From contig NZ_LDZY01000006.1 of NCBI RefSeq assembly GCF_001029285.1, positions 186,001 to 250,000 on the forward strand: a stretch of 64,000 nucleotides of DNA, written 5' to 3'. The number at the start of each line of letters is the position of its first letter. The stretch's first letter is position 1. A model generated the notes under the pieces. It did not search any database. It saw only the letters and a program-made list of their open reading frames with translations, and was not told the origin of the DNA. This DNA comes from Desulfosporosinus acididurans (lineage in GTDB: Bacteria > Bacillota > Desulfitobacteriia > Desulfitobacteriales > Desulfitobacteriaceae). A program made the position numbers and the translations under genes. Shown here piece after piece: positions 1 to 9,400 of this stretch.

Positions 1-2037
1 AGTTTGCCGTCTCATCTCTTTGCCTGCCGAATCCAGATTAGCCCACTCTTTTTCTAAATCAGCCTTAGACACAGGGACCTTTCTCGTCTCCTTAATGATA
101 GACTCATATTGAGCAACTAGGCGCCAGATCCGATTGAGGAAGCGATAGCACCCTTCAACCCCCTGATCGCTCCATTCCAGATCTCTTTCCGGCGGAGCGG
201 CGAAAAGAATAAATAATCTCGCTGTATCGGCGCCATATTTTCCGATAATAGCTTCCGGGCTGACGATATTCCCCTTCGATTTGGACATCTTCGAACCGTC
301 CATACAAACCATCCCTTGAGTCAGTAAGTTTTGGAACGGTTCGTTAGCCTTCAGATAACCAAAATCCCGCAGAGCTTTGGTAAAGAAACGAGCATATAAA
401 AGGTGAAGAATAGCATGTTCCACCCCGCCCACATACTGATCAACATTCATCCATTGATCCACGGCATCCTTAGTAAAAGGTGATTCTGTATTTCGAGGAT
501 CGGTATATCTGAGGAAATACCAGGATGAACAAGCAAACGTGTCCATGGTATCTGTTTCACGATGCGCAGGACCGCCGCACTTCGGACACGTCGTTTCCAT
601 AAAGGACTTCGAGGTCGTCAAAGGATTTTCTCCCGTTTTAAACACCACATCTTCAGGAAGCATTACCGGCAGCTGCTCTTCCGGGACAGGAACAGTACCA
701 CAAGCTTCACAATATACCATAGGAATCGGTGCGCCCCAATACCGTTGACGGGAGATGAGCCAGTCACGCAAGCGGAAATTGACCTTGCGCTGGCCAACAC
801 CACGACGCTCTACTTCATCAGCAATCTTATCCCATCCTTCGTCACTGCTCAGACCGTCAAAGGAACCGGAATTAACCAGAATACCATCGTCCGTATAAGC
901 AGCTTTAAGGGGTTTGTCCTTTTCGCCAGGCTCACTATCGTTAGGCACAATGACCGTTTTAATGGGTAACTGATACTTCGCGGCAAACTCGAAGTCCCGT
1001 TCATCGTGGGCAGGAACTCCCATAACCGCACCGGTTCCGTATTCCACAAGAACATAGTTGGCAATCCAAATCGGCAGCTTCTCACCGCTTAAGGGATTAA
1101 GGCAATAAGCTCCGATAAACAAGCCTTCTTTTTCAGCTTCTGTCGAAGTTCGAGCGATTTCATTCAGCCCGTTCATTTTATTAATGAAGGCCCTAACATC
1201 CTCTTCATACTTCGTTCCCTTCACTAATTCCAGAACAAGGGGATGTTCAGGCGCTAGAACAACATAGCTTACTCCGAACAGAGTATCAACGCGAGTTGTA
1301 TAAACCGAAAACTTCTCTGGTCGCCCCTCTAAAGCAAATTGGACCTCGACACCTTCCGAACGCCCAATCCAATTGCGCTGCATGGTTTTAACCTTCTCAG
1401 GCCAGCCGGGCAGATCATCCAAATCCTGCAGCAGAGTCTCAGCATAATCCGTGATTTTGAAAAACCACTGTTCGAGGTTTTTCTTCGTCACGGGAGTATC
1501 ACATCGCTCACAGGCCCCGTCGACGACTTGCTCATTTGCTAAAACCGTGGTGCAGGAGGGACACCAATTGACTGCAGCCTTTTTCTTATACACCAAGCCA
1601 TGCTTATAAAACTCCAAAAACATCCACTGTGTCCACTTGTAATATCCCGGATGGCAAGTTGCTACTTCCCGATCCCAATCATAGGAAAGCCCCATCCCCT
1701 TAAGCTGTCGCTGCATATTGGCAATATTTTTCCAAGTCCAATCTGCCGGTGGAGTCTGGTGCTTAATGGCAGCATTTTCTGCGGGCAAGCCAAAAGAGTC
1801 CCAGCCAATGGGATGAAGAACATTAAAACCCTGCATCCGTTTAAAACGGGCGATAACATCAGCGATAGAATAGTTTCTCACATGACCCATATGCAAATCC
1901 CCGGAGGGATAAGGGAACATGGCTAAAGCATAGTACTTTGGCTTAGCGGAAGATTCCTCTGTCTTATAAGCCTTTTCTTCCAGCCATTTCTTCTGCCACT
2001 TGGGTTCAATTTCTATAAACGAATATTTCTCTTGCAT
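1..2037 (-). CDS. leuS: Leucyl-tRNA synthetase, C-terminal end outside window
   Basis: Class I aminoacyl-tRNA synthetase that charges tRNA-Leu in the cytoplasm. About 679 residues are visible, starting [18 protein letters not shown]. The HIGH-type motif is present as HMGHVRNY near residue 48. Four cysteines (CPSC and CERC) around residue 160 form a zinc site. A second cysteine cluster, CEAC...CPKCGG, follows the editing domain. The KMSKS loop reads [10 protein letters not shown] close to the left edge. The missing part is the anticodon-binding and C-terminal domain. The ATG at 2037 follows a purine-rich AGGGGGAAG-type site. The gene sits downstream of a T-box leader and is last in the nadD-RRM-yqeK-rsfS-leuS series. 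Confidence 0.97.
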   Translation of the reverse strand, partial: MQEKYSFIEIEPKWQKKWLEEKAYKTEESSAKPKYYALAMFPYPSGDLHMGHVRNYSIADVIARFKRMQGFNVLHPIGWDSFGLPAENAAIKHQTPPADWTWKNIANMQRQLKGMGLSYDWDREVATCHPGYYKWTQWMFLEFYKHGLVYKKKAAVNWCPSCTTVLANEQVVDGACERCDTPVTKKNLEQWFFKITDYAETLLQDLDDLPGWPEKVKTMQRNWIGRSEGVEVQFALEGRPEKFSVYTTRVDTLFGVSYVVLAPEHPLVLELVKGTKYEEDVRAFINKMNGLNEIARTSTEAEKEGLFIGAYCLNPLSGEKLPIWIANYVLVEYGTGAVMGVPAHDERDFEFAAKYQLPIKTVIVPNDSEPGEKDKPLKAAYTDDGILVNSGSFDGLSSDEGWDKIADEVERRGVGQRKVNFRLRDWLISRQRYWGAPIPMVYCEACGTVPVPEEQLPVMLPEDVVFKTGENPLTTSKSFMETTCPKCGGPAHRETDTMDTFACSSWYFLRYTDPRNTESPFTKDAVDQWMNVDQYVGGVEHAILHLLYARFFTKALRDFGYLKANEPFQNLLTQGMVCMDGSKMSKSKGNIVSPEAIIGKYGADTARLFILFAAPPERDLEWSDQGVEGCYRFLNRIWRLVAQYESIIKETRKVPVSKADLEKEWANLDSAGKEMRRQT

Positions 2038-2062
2038 TAAAAATCTTCCCCCTTATTATTTT

Positions 2063-2282
2063 ACGGACTATAGCAAAAATCCCCCCGTCCCAAGGGACGA
2101 GAGGCCTGCTCCCGTGATACCACCCAAATTCCTAAATACACTCGAAGATTGTAACGGTTCTCACCGATGTTCATTGTTACCTGAACACAGCTCCAGGGCG
2201 AGTTCCAGCAATCCCCTTCAACGGCTTTCACCAACCGCCGTTTCTCTAAAGAAGGGTATTGAGTACTATTCCCTATCGCAGC
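2063..2282 (-). promoter_or_regulatory. T-box riboswitch leader of leuS
   Basis: Reading the minus strand, the 220 bases ahead of leuS contain the conserved T-box core GGGTGGTATCACG (complement of about 2114-2125). It is followed by the antiterminator partner and a terminator stem CCTCTCGTCCC/GGGACGGGGGG with a T-run (2075-2104). The Stem I distal element GGTTGGTGAAAGCC is visible upstream. In the expected specifier position, GAACTCGCC offers CTC (2200-2202), a leucine codon, which fits the downstream gene. A TATAAT box lies at about 2288-2293 just upstream. By family knowledge, uncharged tRNA-Leu would stabilise the antiterminator and turn leuS on. Confidence 0.93.
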
Positions 2283-2343
2283 TTTTCATTATAGTAATCG
2301 GTTATAATAATCGTTTTTCCAAAATAATAGCTTTTTTAAAGGC

Positions 2344-2700
2344 CTAAACCAAACTAGCAAAAGAAACCTCCTGAGCATCCTTCCAAAGGCGCTCAAGCTG
2401 ATAAAACTCACGTTGTTCCGGAGTCATAATATGTATGACCAAATCTCCGCCGCAATCCATCAAAACCCACTTAGCATCAGGCAATCCTTCAACGTGCATT
2501 ACCGGGATTCCGATCTCTGGCAATTTTTCTTCCAAGTGATTCGTGATCGCTTTCACCTGGATTGCTGAATTTCCCGTCACAATTAAACAATAATCTGTAA
2601 CCATAGAAATTCCCTTTAGGTTGAGAAGAGTAATGTCACCGCCCTTTTTATCTTCGGCCAGATGAACAACTTCGGTGAGTTTTTCTTGATCAAGTTCCAA
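2344..2700 (-). CDS. rsfS: Ribosomal silencing factor RsfS
   Basis: A 118-residue RsfS/Iojap-family protein, which binds ribosomal protein L14 on the 50S subunit and blocks subunit joining under nutrient limitation. Recognisable family features are the DYCLIVTGNSAIQVKAI block near residue 36, HVEGLPDAKWVLMDCGGDLVIHI in two parts, and the C-terminal REFYQLERLW signature. Length is normal. The start overlaps the 3' end of yqeK by 11 bases, so the two are translationally coupled. The order yqeK-rsfS-leuS is standard for Firmicutes. Confidence 0.95.
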   Translation of the reverse strand: MELDQEKLTEVVHLAEDKKGGDITLLNLKGISMVTDYCLIVTGNSAIQVKAITNHLEEKLPEIGIPVMHVEGLPDAKWVLMDCGGDLVIHIMTPEQREFYQLERLWKDAQEVSFASLV

Positions 2701-3271
2701 TAGATATCCTCCTTTTCAAATCATCATAGGTTAGTTGCGTTAAAGGATGAATGGGATGGTTGCTTTCCTTTAAATATAGTAAAGTGCCTTCAACACAGTC
2801 AAACGTACCCTTTTCTAAATCATCATACAAGGATTGACGCAACTTGTCCACTTCTGGAAAAGTTCGGCCTGATTCTGTTAAATCAGCGCTATAAATCAGC
2901 ATCTCTAAAGGAGACATTCCCGGTCTCCCTAGAGTATGACTGGCAATTGCCGCCAACAAGTCTTTATCCTCAACCTTAAAATAATGTTCCAGCCAATAAG
3001 CCGAAAGACGGCCGTGCAAAACATAAGGATACTGTTCATCTTCGGGGTATTCCAGCAGATTCCAATAGCGGGCTAAACCCACCTGTACCTTTGCCGGAAG
3101 TTCCTTTGCTAAATCATGAGCTAACCCCGCACATCGTGCTTTCACAGGATCAACCCCGTGGCGTTTGGCTAACATTTCCGCCTGATCAGCAACGCCCAAA
3201 GTATGCTTGAACCTTGACTCTGAAAGTATATGCTTGGCAAGACTCATTACCTCTTCAACCCGCAGCTCCAC
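2690..3271 (-). CDS. yqeK: YqeK-type HD-domain Ap4A hydrolase
   Basis: A 193-residue HD-domain phosphohydrolase of the YqeK family, symmetrical diadenosine tetraphosphate hydrolases that use a di-iron centre. Metal ligands are visible: His in FKHTLGVADQAE, the HD pair in AGLAHDLAKELP, His in VLHGRLSAYWLEHYF, His in AIASHTLGRPGMSPLE and Asp in IYSADLTESGR. The length is normal. It overlaps rsfS by 11 bases. A clear terminator separates it from the RRM gene upstream, so yqeK probably has its own promoter within 3272-3478. Confidence 0.93.
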   Translation of the reverse strand: MELRVEEVMSLAKHILSESRFKHTLGVADQAEMLAKRHGVDPVKARCAGLAHDLAKELPAKVQVGLARYWNLLEYPEDEQYPYVLHGRLSAYWLEHYFKVEDKDLLAAIASHTLGRPGMSPLEMLIYSADLTESGRTFPEVDKLRQSLYDDLEKGTFDCVEGTLLYLKESNHPIHPLTQLTYDDLKRRISIGT

Positions 3272-3478
3272 GTTCCCGCTCCCCCTTAAACGCCAATTAT
3301 CTATCTCTTTTGCATTATCTTACATTCTATCAATTTAGGCCATCAACTGCAAAATTTTTTATGAAATAACCTTTAATTTTAGTATTGTCCGTGATCAGTG
3401 ACTTAAAACACAAACGTACATATTATTGCTAGACAAGAGATACAGGAAATAGATGAAATGGATTTAGTCATTTTAGAA

Positions 3479-3515
3479 GGGAGACCCCCCCACAAGCATG
3501 TCAGAGGGTCTCCCT
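3479..3515 (-). terminator. Rho-independent terminator after the RRM gene
   Basis: On the minus strand GGGAGACCCTC, a short loop and GGGGGTCTCCC form a strong GC-rich stem followed by TTCTAAAAT. It lies 16 bases downstream of the stop codon of the RRM protein and probably ends the nadD-RRM transcript before yqeK. Confidence 0.8.
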
Positions 3516-3530
3516 TCCAGTCGCGGGATA

Positions 3531-3779
3531 TTACATTTGTTTCGGTTTGGCTTCATTCACCGTTAGAGGTCTTCCGCCAAAATCCTTGCCATTTAACTCC
3601 TGAGTCATACGTTCAGCGTCCTCTTCGCCAACCTCAATAAATCCAAATCCTCTGGAGCGGCCTGTCTCACGATCGGTAATAATTCGGCTGCTTTCCACAT
3701 GACCATAGCTAGAGAAGAATTCCCCGAGTTCATCCGCTGTAGTATTCCACGGGAGATTTCCGACGTATAGTGTTGTCAT
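3531..3779 (-). CDS. RRM-domain RNA-binding protein
   Basis: An 82-residue protein that is essentially one RNA recognition motif. RNP2 is LYVGNLPW at the N-terminus and RNP1 is RGFGFIEV in the middle. Between them are the typical SSYGHVESSRIITDRETGRS and, later, LNGKDFGGRPLTVNEAKPK. Such single-RRM proteins resemble cyanobacterial Rbp and eukaryotic glycine-rich RNA-binding proteins, and presumably bind single-stranded RNA. I chose the ATG at 3779 because AGAGGTG lies nine bases upstream. A GTG at 3791 is part of that ribosome binding site. The gene interrupts the usual nadD-yqeK adjacency. Its target is unknown. Confidence 0.93.
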   Translation of the reverse strand: MTTLYVGNLPWNTTADELGEFFSSYGHVESSRIITDRETGRSRGFGFIEVGEEDAERMTQELNGKDFGGRPLTVNEAKPKQM

Positions 3780-3852
3780 TACAATACTCACCTCTTTGAT
3801 ATTGATTCATTTTTAGTATGGTCAAATCCCCGCAGAGTATGTAATGACAAGT

Positions 3853-4455
3853 TTACCTATAAAGATTTTTTTGCTCAATAAACAAGCGTACCGCTTCCGG
3901 CAGTAAATAGCGAATAGGTTTTTGCTGTTTAACTCGCATTCTAATATCCGTAGAAGAAATCGCCAGAGCCGGGACTTCTAAATAATGAATTTTATCAACG
4001 ATTTCCGGATGGTCGTGTCGGACACACTGCAAAAAATCCTTAGCATCAAAACCGGGGCGGGCTGCCCCAATAAATTGAATCATGGTCAAAATCTCCTCAG
4101 CTTCTCGCCAAGAAAAAATCTCACGCAGGGCATCTGTTCCCGTAATAAAATACAGTTCATGCTCCGGCCAAATTTTGCTCAAAAGGCGCAGTGTCTCCAC
4201 CGTATAGGAAGGCCCCTGACGCTCAATTTCCATGGCAGAGCATTCAAAAGCAGGATTGTCCTTAATAGCGCGTTCAACCATTTCTAAACGGGATTTCCCC
4301 ACCGAAATATCGAGCCGGTCTTTGTGAGGCGGTATCCCGGTTGGGATAAATAAGACCTTACTCAGATTAAACTCACTGCGCGCCATTTCTGCAGCAACTA
4401 AATGACCATAATGGATGGGGTCGAAGGTTCCACCCATAATTCCGATTTTTTCCAT
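3853..4455 (-). CDS. nadD: Nicotinate-nucleotide adenylyltransferase
   Basis: A 200-residue nucleotidyltransferase that converts nicotinate mononucleotide and ATP to deamido-NAD in NAD biosynthesis. The (H/T)xGH nucleotidyltransferase motif is GGTFDPIHYGHLVAAE at residues 8-23. A second ATP-binding signature, ISSTDIRMRVKQ, is near the C-terminus. Length is normal. The protein starts MEKIGIMGGTFDP. It is first of the left-edge housekeeping series and is followed by the RRM gene after about 73 bases. Confidence 0.96.
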   Translation of the reverse strand: MEKIGIMGGTFDPIHYGHLVAAEMARSEFNLSKVLFIPTGIPPHKDRLDISVGKSRLEMVERAIKDNPAFECSAMEIERQGPSYTVETLRLLSKIWPEHELYFITGTDALREIFSWREAEEILTMIQFIGAARPGFDAKDFLQCVRHDHPEIVDKIHYLEVPALAISSTDIRMRVKQQKPIRYLLPEAVRLFIEQKNLYR

Positions 4456-4889
4456 AATTTCCCCTATATCCCATAATCATAATTTATTTGTTTCAGTAAA
4501 AACCTTAAGTGATGAATCCTGGGTCCCCTTTTCCCATTAAGTTTTCTATAGATATAACTTTCATCATTAGATAATGACATCGTTATTTTACCTCAAAATA
4601 CTATAATCGAAAACTCGCTCCACTTAAATGATTATTTAAATTTTTGCCCTTCCTATGGACTTCTTAGTTACAGCCACGGAATATCTAATCAGCATCCTTA
4701 TTAAATGCAGAATGCTCCCCAGGAAATAATTTGTAGCTTCTGGCATGAAATCGAAAGAAAGATAGGCTCATCAATTCAATCAGGCGCCTCGACTTGCTCA
4801 TTCAGTTCACCTCAAAATAATAGTGACATGTCTTGTCATAAATATATTCTATACTAGAACTACAACGATTAGAAGAGGAGAATATCATT
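4456..4889. other. Intergenic region with a possible operator
   Basis: This divergent region between nadD (minus) and the hydrolase pseudogene (plus) has no convincing gene. It contains the interrupted palindrome TGACATGTCTTGTCA at 4824-4838, followed by AT-rich sequence with TATACT at about 4850. This is the arrangement expected for a repressor site over a promoter. No regulator gene is adjacent, so the operator reading is only a suggestion. AGAAGAGGAG ahead of 4890 is a good ribosome binding site. Confidence 0.35.
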
Positions 4890-5543
4890 ATGAGTAGAGA
4901 ACAACGTAAAGTAGTGAATGAAATGCTGCGACGCCCCCAAACTTCCAATTCAAAAACTGTCGAAGAGATGCGTACAGGCTTCGCTGACATGATGGCGACG
5001 ATGAAAATACCTGAAGGTGTGCGGATCACGCAAACTACCCTCGGTAATCGACCAGGTTTGCTCGTCGAACCCGCACGGGATGTCCATTTAGGAACAATCC
5101 TCTATTTTCATGGAGGTGGATATGTGTTCGGTTCTCCCGACACTGCCATGTCCCTCACCGCGAACCTCGTCAGCAAGACCAGTATCCGGGCTGTCTCGCT
5201 CGATTATCGTCTTGCTCCGGAACACCCATTCCCAGCGGCACTGGACGATGCGCTCTCGGCCTATCGCTCACTCTTGGAAAGTGGTGTTAAGGCAACTTCT
5301 ATCGCTTTCGCCGGTGACTCTGCCGGCGGCGGTATCGCTGTCTCTGCGTGCCTCATGGCACGGGATGCTGGTCTGCCGATGCCAGCAGTGAATGGCAGAT
5401 CGCGCACGGGCAAGCGGCGTGGACGTGATCCTCGACGTTACCGCCGATGTCCCGCACGTTTTCCAAGCGTTCGTTGGTATCCTCGATGAAGCCGATCAAG
5501 CCCTAGACCGTGCCTCGTTCTTCATCACGCAGCATCTCCTCTA
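4890..5543 (+). pseudogene. Alpha/beta hydrolase (HSL/esterase family), internally deleted
   Basis: The N-terminal 170 residues match the hormone-sensitive-lipase-like esterase family. The oxyanion motif is YFHGGGYVFGSP, YRLAPEHPFPAALDD follows, and the nucleophile elbow is GDSAGGG. After GLPMPA at about position 5387 the frame continues into unrelated residues and stops at 5489. A different frame just downstream encodes the proper family C-terminus, ADRARASGVDVILDVTADVP in two parts, then HVFQAFVGILDEADQAL, ending at 5543 with the catalytic His region. The central segment of roughly 80-100 residues with the catalytic Asp is missing. The gene is therefore a deletion plus frameshift remnant. 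It is more GC-rich than its neighbours, consistent with recent acquisition. Confidence 0.85.
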
Positions 5544-5659
5544 ACAACCTCTAGGAAACACTATTCCTTGGGGTATCTCTAAACTTCCGGTTATTAGCCT
5601 TTCCCGAAGTTGGGTATAATCAATTGAACTTGATATTATGCTCATTGTGAGAAGTCGCT

Positions 5660-6262
5660 CTATAATGATTTTATGTCGTTATAGATTGATTTGTTTTGTT
5701 TTGACGACCACAATCCATATTGTTCATTGAAACTTTTAAATAAACAGTCTTCTGAAAAAAACGGATTGTTTTTGCAAGAGCTTTTAAATCTTTTTATTAT
5801 AGTTAAATAAACGTCTTTATTTCCCTTAATCAATTCGTGGCACTTTTTCTGCCATTCTTGTTTAGTGATCCAACCACTATAAAAATCATTCAACTCAGGT
5901 ACAATGAAATTAATAATTCCACCTATACTAACTGCTTCGAAGTCGTTTTTTTCTTCTGATGGGTATTCACATATTAACACATGTAGTAGCAAATGTTCCA
6001 AATAGTCACAATGAACAATATTTTTTGCTAATTGCCACTCAAATGGATTTAACATGGCAATTTCTTTTTTAGATAGCATTATAGCACAGTTCTCGTACTT
6101 ATGATGAGCGATCAAGCCTTCTTTTGTTCGAGTACATTTTGGATTTTTGTTCCATGATTTTGTCATATAATCATATTTTCCAATACCATGCTTCTCTTGC
6201 AAATAATCGCAGTATTCAACATATGTAAAGTGCTTGATGTTTTCATATTCTGAACAGTTCAT
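5660..6262 (-). CDS. Hypothetical protein, possible HNH-type nuclease
   Basis: A 200-residue protein with no firm family assignment. One block resembles the HNH-like arrangement seen in phage and mobile-element proteins: GLIAHHKYENCAIML, then N in QLAKNIVHCDYLEH, then HLLLHVLICEY, giving HH...N...EHxxLH spacing. Hydrophobic segments are short and there is no signal peptide, so it is probably cytosolic. The start ATG follows GGAAGAGG at good spacing. Base composition is very AT-rich compared with the housekeeping genes, which suggests transfer. It stands alone between a pseudogene and a surface-protein gene. A nuclease role is an inference from the residue pattern only. Confidence 0.6.
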   Translation of the reverse strand: MNCSEYENIKHFTYVEYCDYLQEKHGIGKYDYMTKSWNKNPKCTRTKEGLIAHHKYENCAIMLSKKEIAMLNPFEWQLAKNIVHCDYLEHLLLHVLICEYPSEEKNDFEAVSIGGIINFIVPELNDFYSGWITKQEWQKKCHELIKGNKDVYLTIIKRFKSSCKNNPFFSEDCLFKSFNEQYGLWSSKQNKSIYNDIKSL

Positions 6263-6403
6263 TATAATCGCCTCTTCCTATTATATAAATGCCCGTCACT
6301 TGAATAAACTCTGGTTCACTTCGCATTTTTAGCCTTTGGAAAAGTTCGGTAAAGGGTCCTTAGCGAAAATCCAGACGAATAGAGTCCTATAATTGGAGGT
6401 TAC

Positions 6404-6431
6404 GTTAAGCCCCCTCAATCAAATCAAGGGG
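6404..6431 (-). terminator. Stem-loop after the CWB2 propeller gene
   Basis: GGCCCCCTTGATTTGATTGAGGGGGCTT on the minus strand forms a GC-rich hairpin 28 bases beyond the stop codon of the large surface-protein gene. The downstream T-run is poor, so termination efficiency is uncertain. Confidence 0.55.
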
Positions 6432-6458
6432 GCCTTCAGAGCAATATTCTATACTTTT

Positions 6459-9400
6459 TTAATGTCCAATCAAATGTCCTAGTTGCTGCTCAATGTCTTT
6501 ACTGACTACAGCTTCTCCACCGAATAGGGTCGCTCCTGTCAGTTTTGTAGCCTTGAGATAATTTATGACCTGATCGGACAAATTGCCGTCCGCCAGGATA
6601 ATCGGGGCATCATGATTGGCTGCATAGACGCTTCCGGCCAGGGCATCTGGGAAGTTGTTGCCTGTAGCTATACAGACATTTCCGGTCAACAAATTGAAGT
6701 ATTGGGCTACTGCTAGGGAGGTTTCGTAGCGATCCGTTCCAGCGATTCTGACTATATTTGATTTTTCAATTGAAGCCATCTGTGCTACTTGGCTTTCCAC
6801 ATCGGCGCTGATGACTCTTTCTCCTCCGATGATATAGACTTTACTGGGTTTAATTGCGGCAATCTCATTCTTGACCACATCACTGAGTCCGTTTTTTTGC
6901 ACTAACAGGATAGGGTACTGCATTTCTGCCGCAATACTACTGATAGTTAATGCGTCAGGATAGTTTTCTCCATAGGCTATCACAAGTGGTGTTCCGGTCT
7001 TAACCTTTAATTTATCTGCAATTTTAGCAGATGTTTCATACCTGTCAGTTCCACCTAGTCTGGTGATATTAGCGAACCCACTCGCGGTTACTTTACCTTC
7101 CATGCTACTGCTGACGACTGCTGTACCTCCTAGGATATAGACTCCTCCCGCTGGGTCTAAGTTGGATTTCATGTAGTCCAATACTTTCTCTTGATCGGTA
7201 TCCGAGCTTCCAACCAATAAGATCGGCGCATTGAGCTTGTAGGCTAGGACGCTTCCGGCTAAGGCATCCGGATAGTTGTCAGCCGTGGCTAAGATGACAT
7301 TGGAAAGCTTTCCCGTATAGTTTGCTTTAGCGATAGCCAACGCCGTATCAACTCTGCTCTGACCAGCCAGTCTTGTGACTCCAGAGGTTGTCTGATTCAT
7401 TTTGAAGTCCCATTTGACGATATCTTGTTCCACAGAGATTGTTGGGCTTGTATAGTTGTTGTAACCATCTTTTGTAGCAACGATGTAGTAATCCGTTGTA
7501 GGGAATACCATGAAGCCATAAGATCCTGATGCATCACTTATCTGAGGATTCATATTATTGTTGGGCTTAAATCCGTCTATATTCGGTAATGGTACTACTG
7601 TATCAGGAGTTTCACCATTTGCCTTGTTTCTATCCGTATCAGCATAATACAAGGTGACATTTACCCCTGCGATAGGCTTACCTGTTGCCGCATCAATGAT
7701 GATTCCATAGGGATCGATTAAAGTACAGGTTACACTTGTAGCTCCACTGCTCGAAATTTTGACTTCCATGGCTCCAATCGTAATTGTTTGTCCGTTGCCA
7801 AGATCATATGTGATATTAAAGTTATTATCTGTTCCTTTTGCTAAGTTCGTCAGATTAATGGTTCCATCAGCAGAAACTCTTACAGACGAACCTGCTGCTG
7901 ATACGAAAGTTACTTTAGAAAGATCATTTAAAGGGCTCATCGTTCCGTTAGGTTGTTGTAATGTTACAGCTTGGGCAGCATTCATGGAAACTGTGTAATT
8001 TCCATTACTATCCTCAGTTACTGTAGCTGTTACGTTGGAAACCTGTATACCATTATCGTCTATTACACTGCCTGTAACGGTAGTAGTTCCTCCACCTGAT
8101 GGAGTACTTCTTCCGCCTCCGCTGGTAGTATTATTAAGAGTTATATTAACACCCAATGTAGTTGTATCTTCCGTTACGTTTGCGGTTGTACTGCCATTAT
8201 TGTAGCCCGTTTTGCTTGCAGTTATGGTGTATCCTGTTCCTATGGGTACATTTTGAATGCAATATACTCCGTCTGCCCCTGTTACTGCCGAGTAAACACT
8301 TCCGTTCACCGTCAGGCTCACATTGACTGCTGCTACTGGATTCGTTCCGTCCGTTACTATCCCAAGAATGACGCCGGTAGGTGACGGCTCATTAATTACC
8401 GTTACGCTGTTAGATTGAAGATTCGCAACATATATTTTGTTGGTAACCGTGTCTACATCCACTCCAATAGGATAACCTCCTACGGATATGTAAGTGTCGG
8501 TGGCGTTGGTGGCACCGTCTATAACCCTTATACTGTTGGAACCAGCATTCGCAACATAGACTTTGTTATTGACCGAGTTTACAGCCACCGCACAGGGAAT
8601 AGAATCCACGGATGTGTTGGAGTCGATGGAATTAGTTGAGCCGTCAATCACCATTACGTTGTGGGAATCAGGACATGTAACATAGATTTTATTGGTGACC
8701 GAGTTTACAGCTACCGCTAAAGGATTACGTCCCAGGGATATGGTAGCTCCGATGGTGTTGGTGACACCGTCGATCACCGTTATGCTATTTGTACCAGCAT
8801 TCGTAACATAGATTTTGTTGGTGACCGAGTTTACAGCTACAGCACTGGGATTGTTTCCTACGAATATGGTACCACTGGTAGCGTTGTTCGAGCCGTCTAT
8901 CACAGTTACGTTGTTGGAATTATAATTTGCAACATAGATTTTGTTGGTAGCCGAGTTTACAGCCACCGAGCAAGGATTATTCCCTACGGATATGGCTGTG
9001 CCGGTTGAATTGGTCGCGCCGTCTATCACTGTTACGGCGTTGGATCTAGGATTAGTAACATAGATTTTATTGGTGACTGAATTAGCTGCCACTGCGCCGG
9101 GCATACCTACGGATATGGCGGTACAGCCATTAGGGTTGGTGGCACCATCTATCACCGTTATGCTGTTGGAACTAGCATTAGCAACATAGATTTTGTTGGT
9201 GTCCGGGTTTACAGCCACCGCATAAGGCATATTACCTGCGAATATAGTACCGTAGGTTGTATTAGTCGCACCGTCTATCACCGTTACGTTGTTGGAAGCA
9301 ATATTCGTAACAAAGATTTTGTTAGTAACCGAATCTGTTGCCACCGCAATCGGCAAGGTCCCTACGGATATAGTACCTCCGATGGTGTTGGTGGCGCCGT

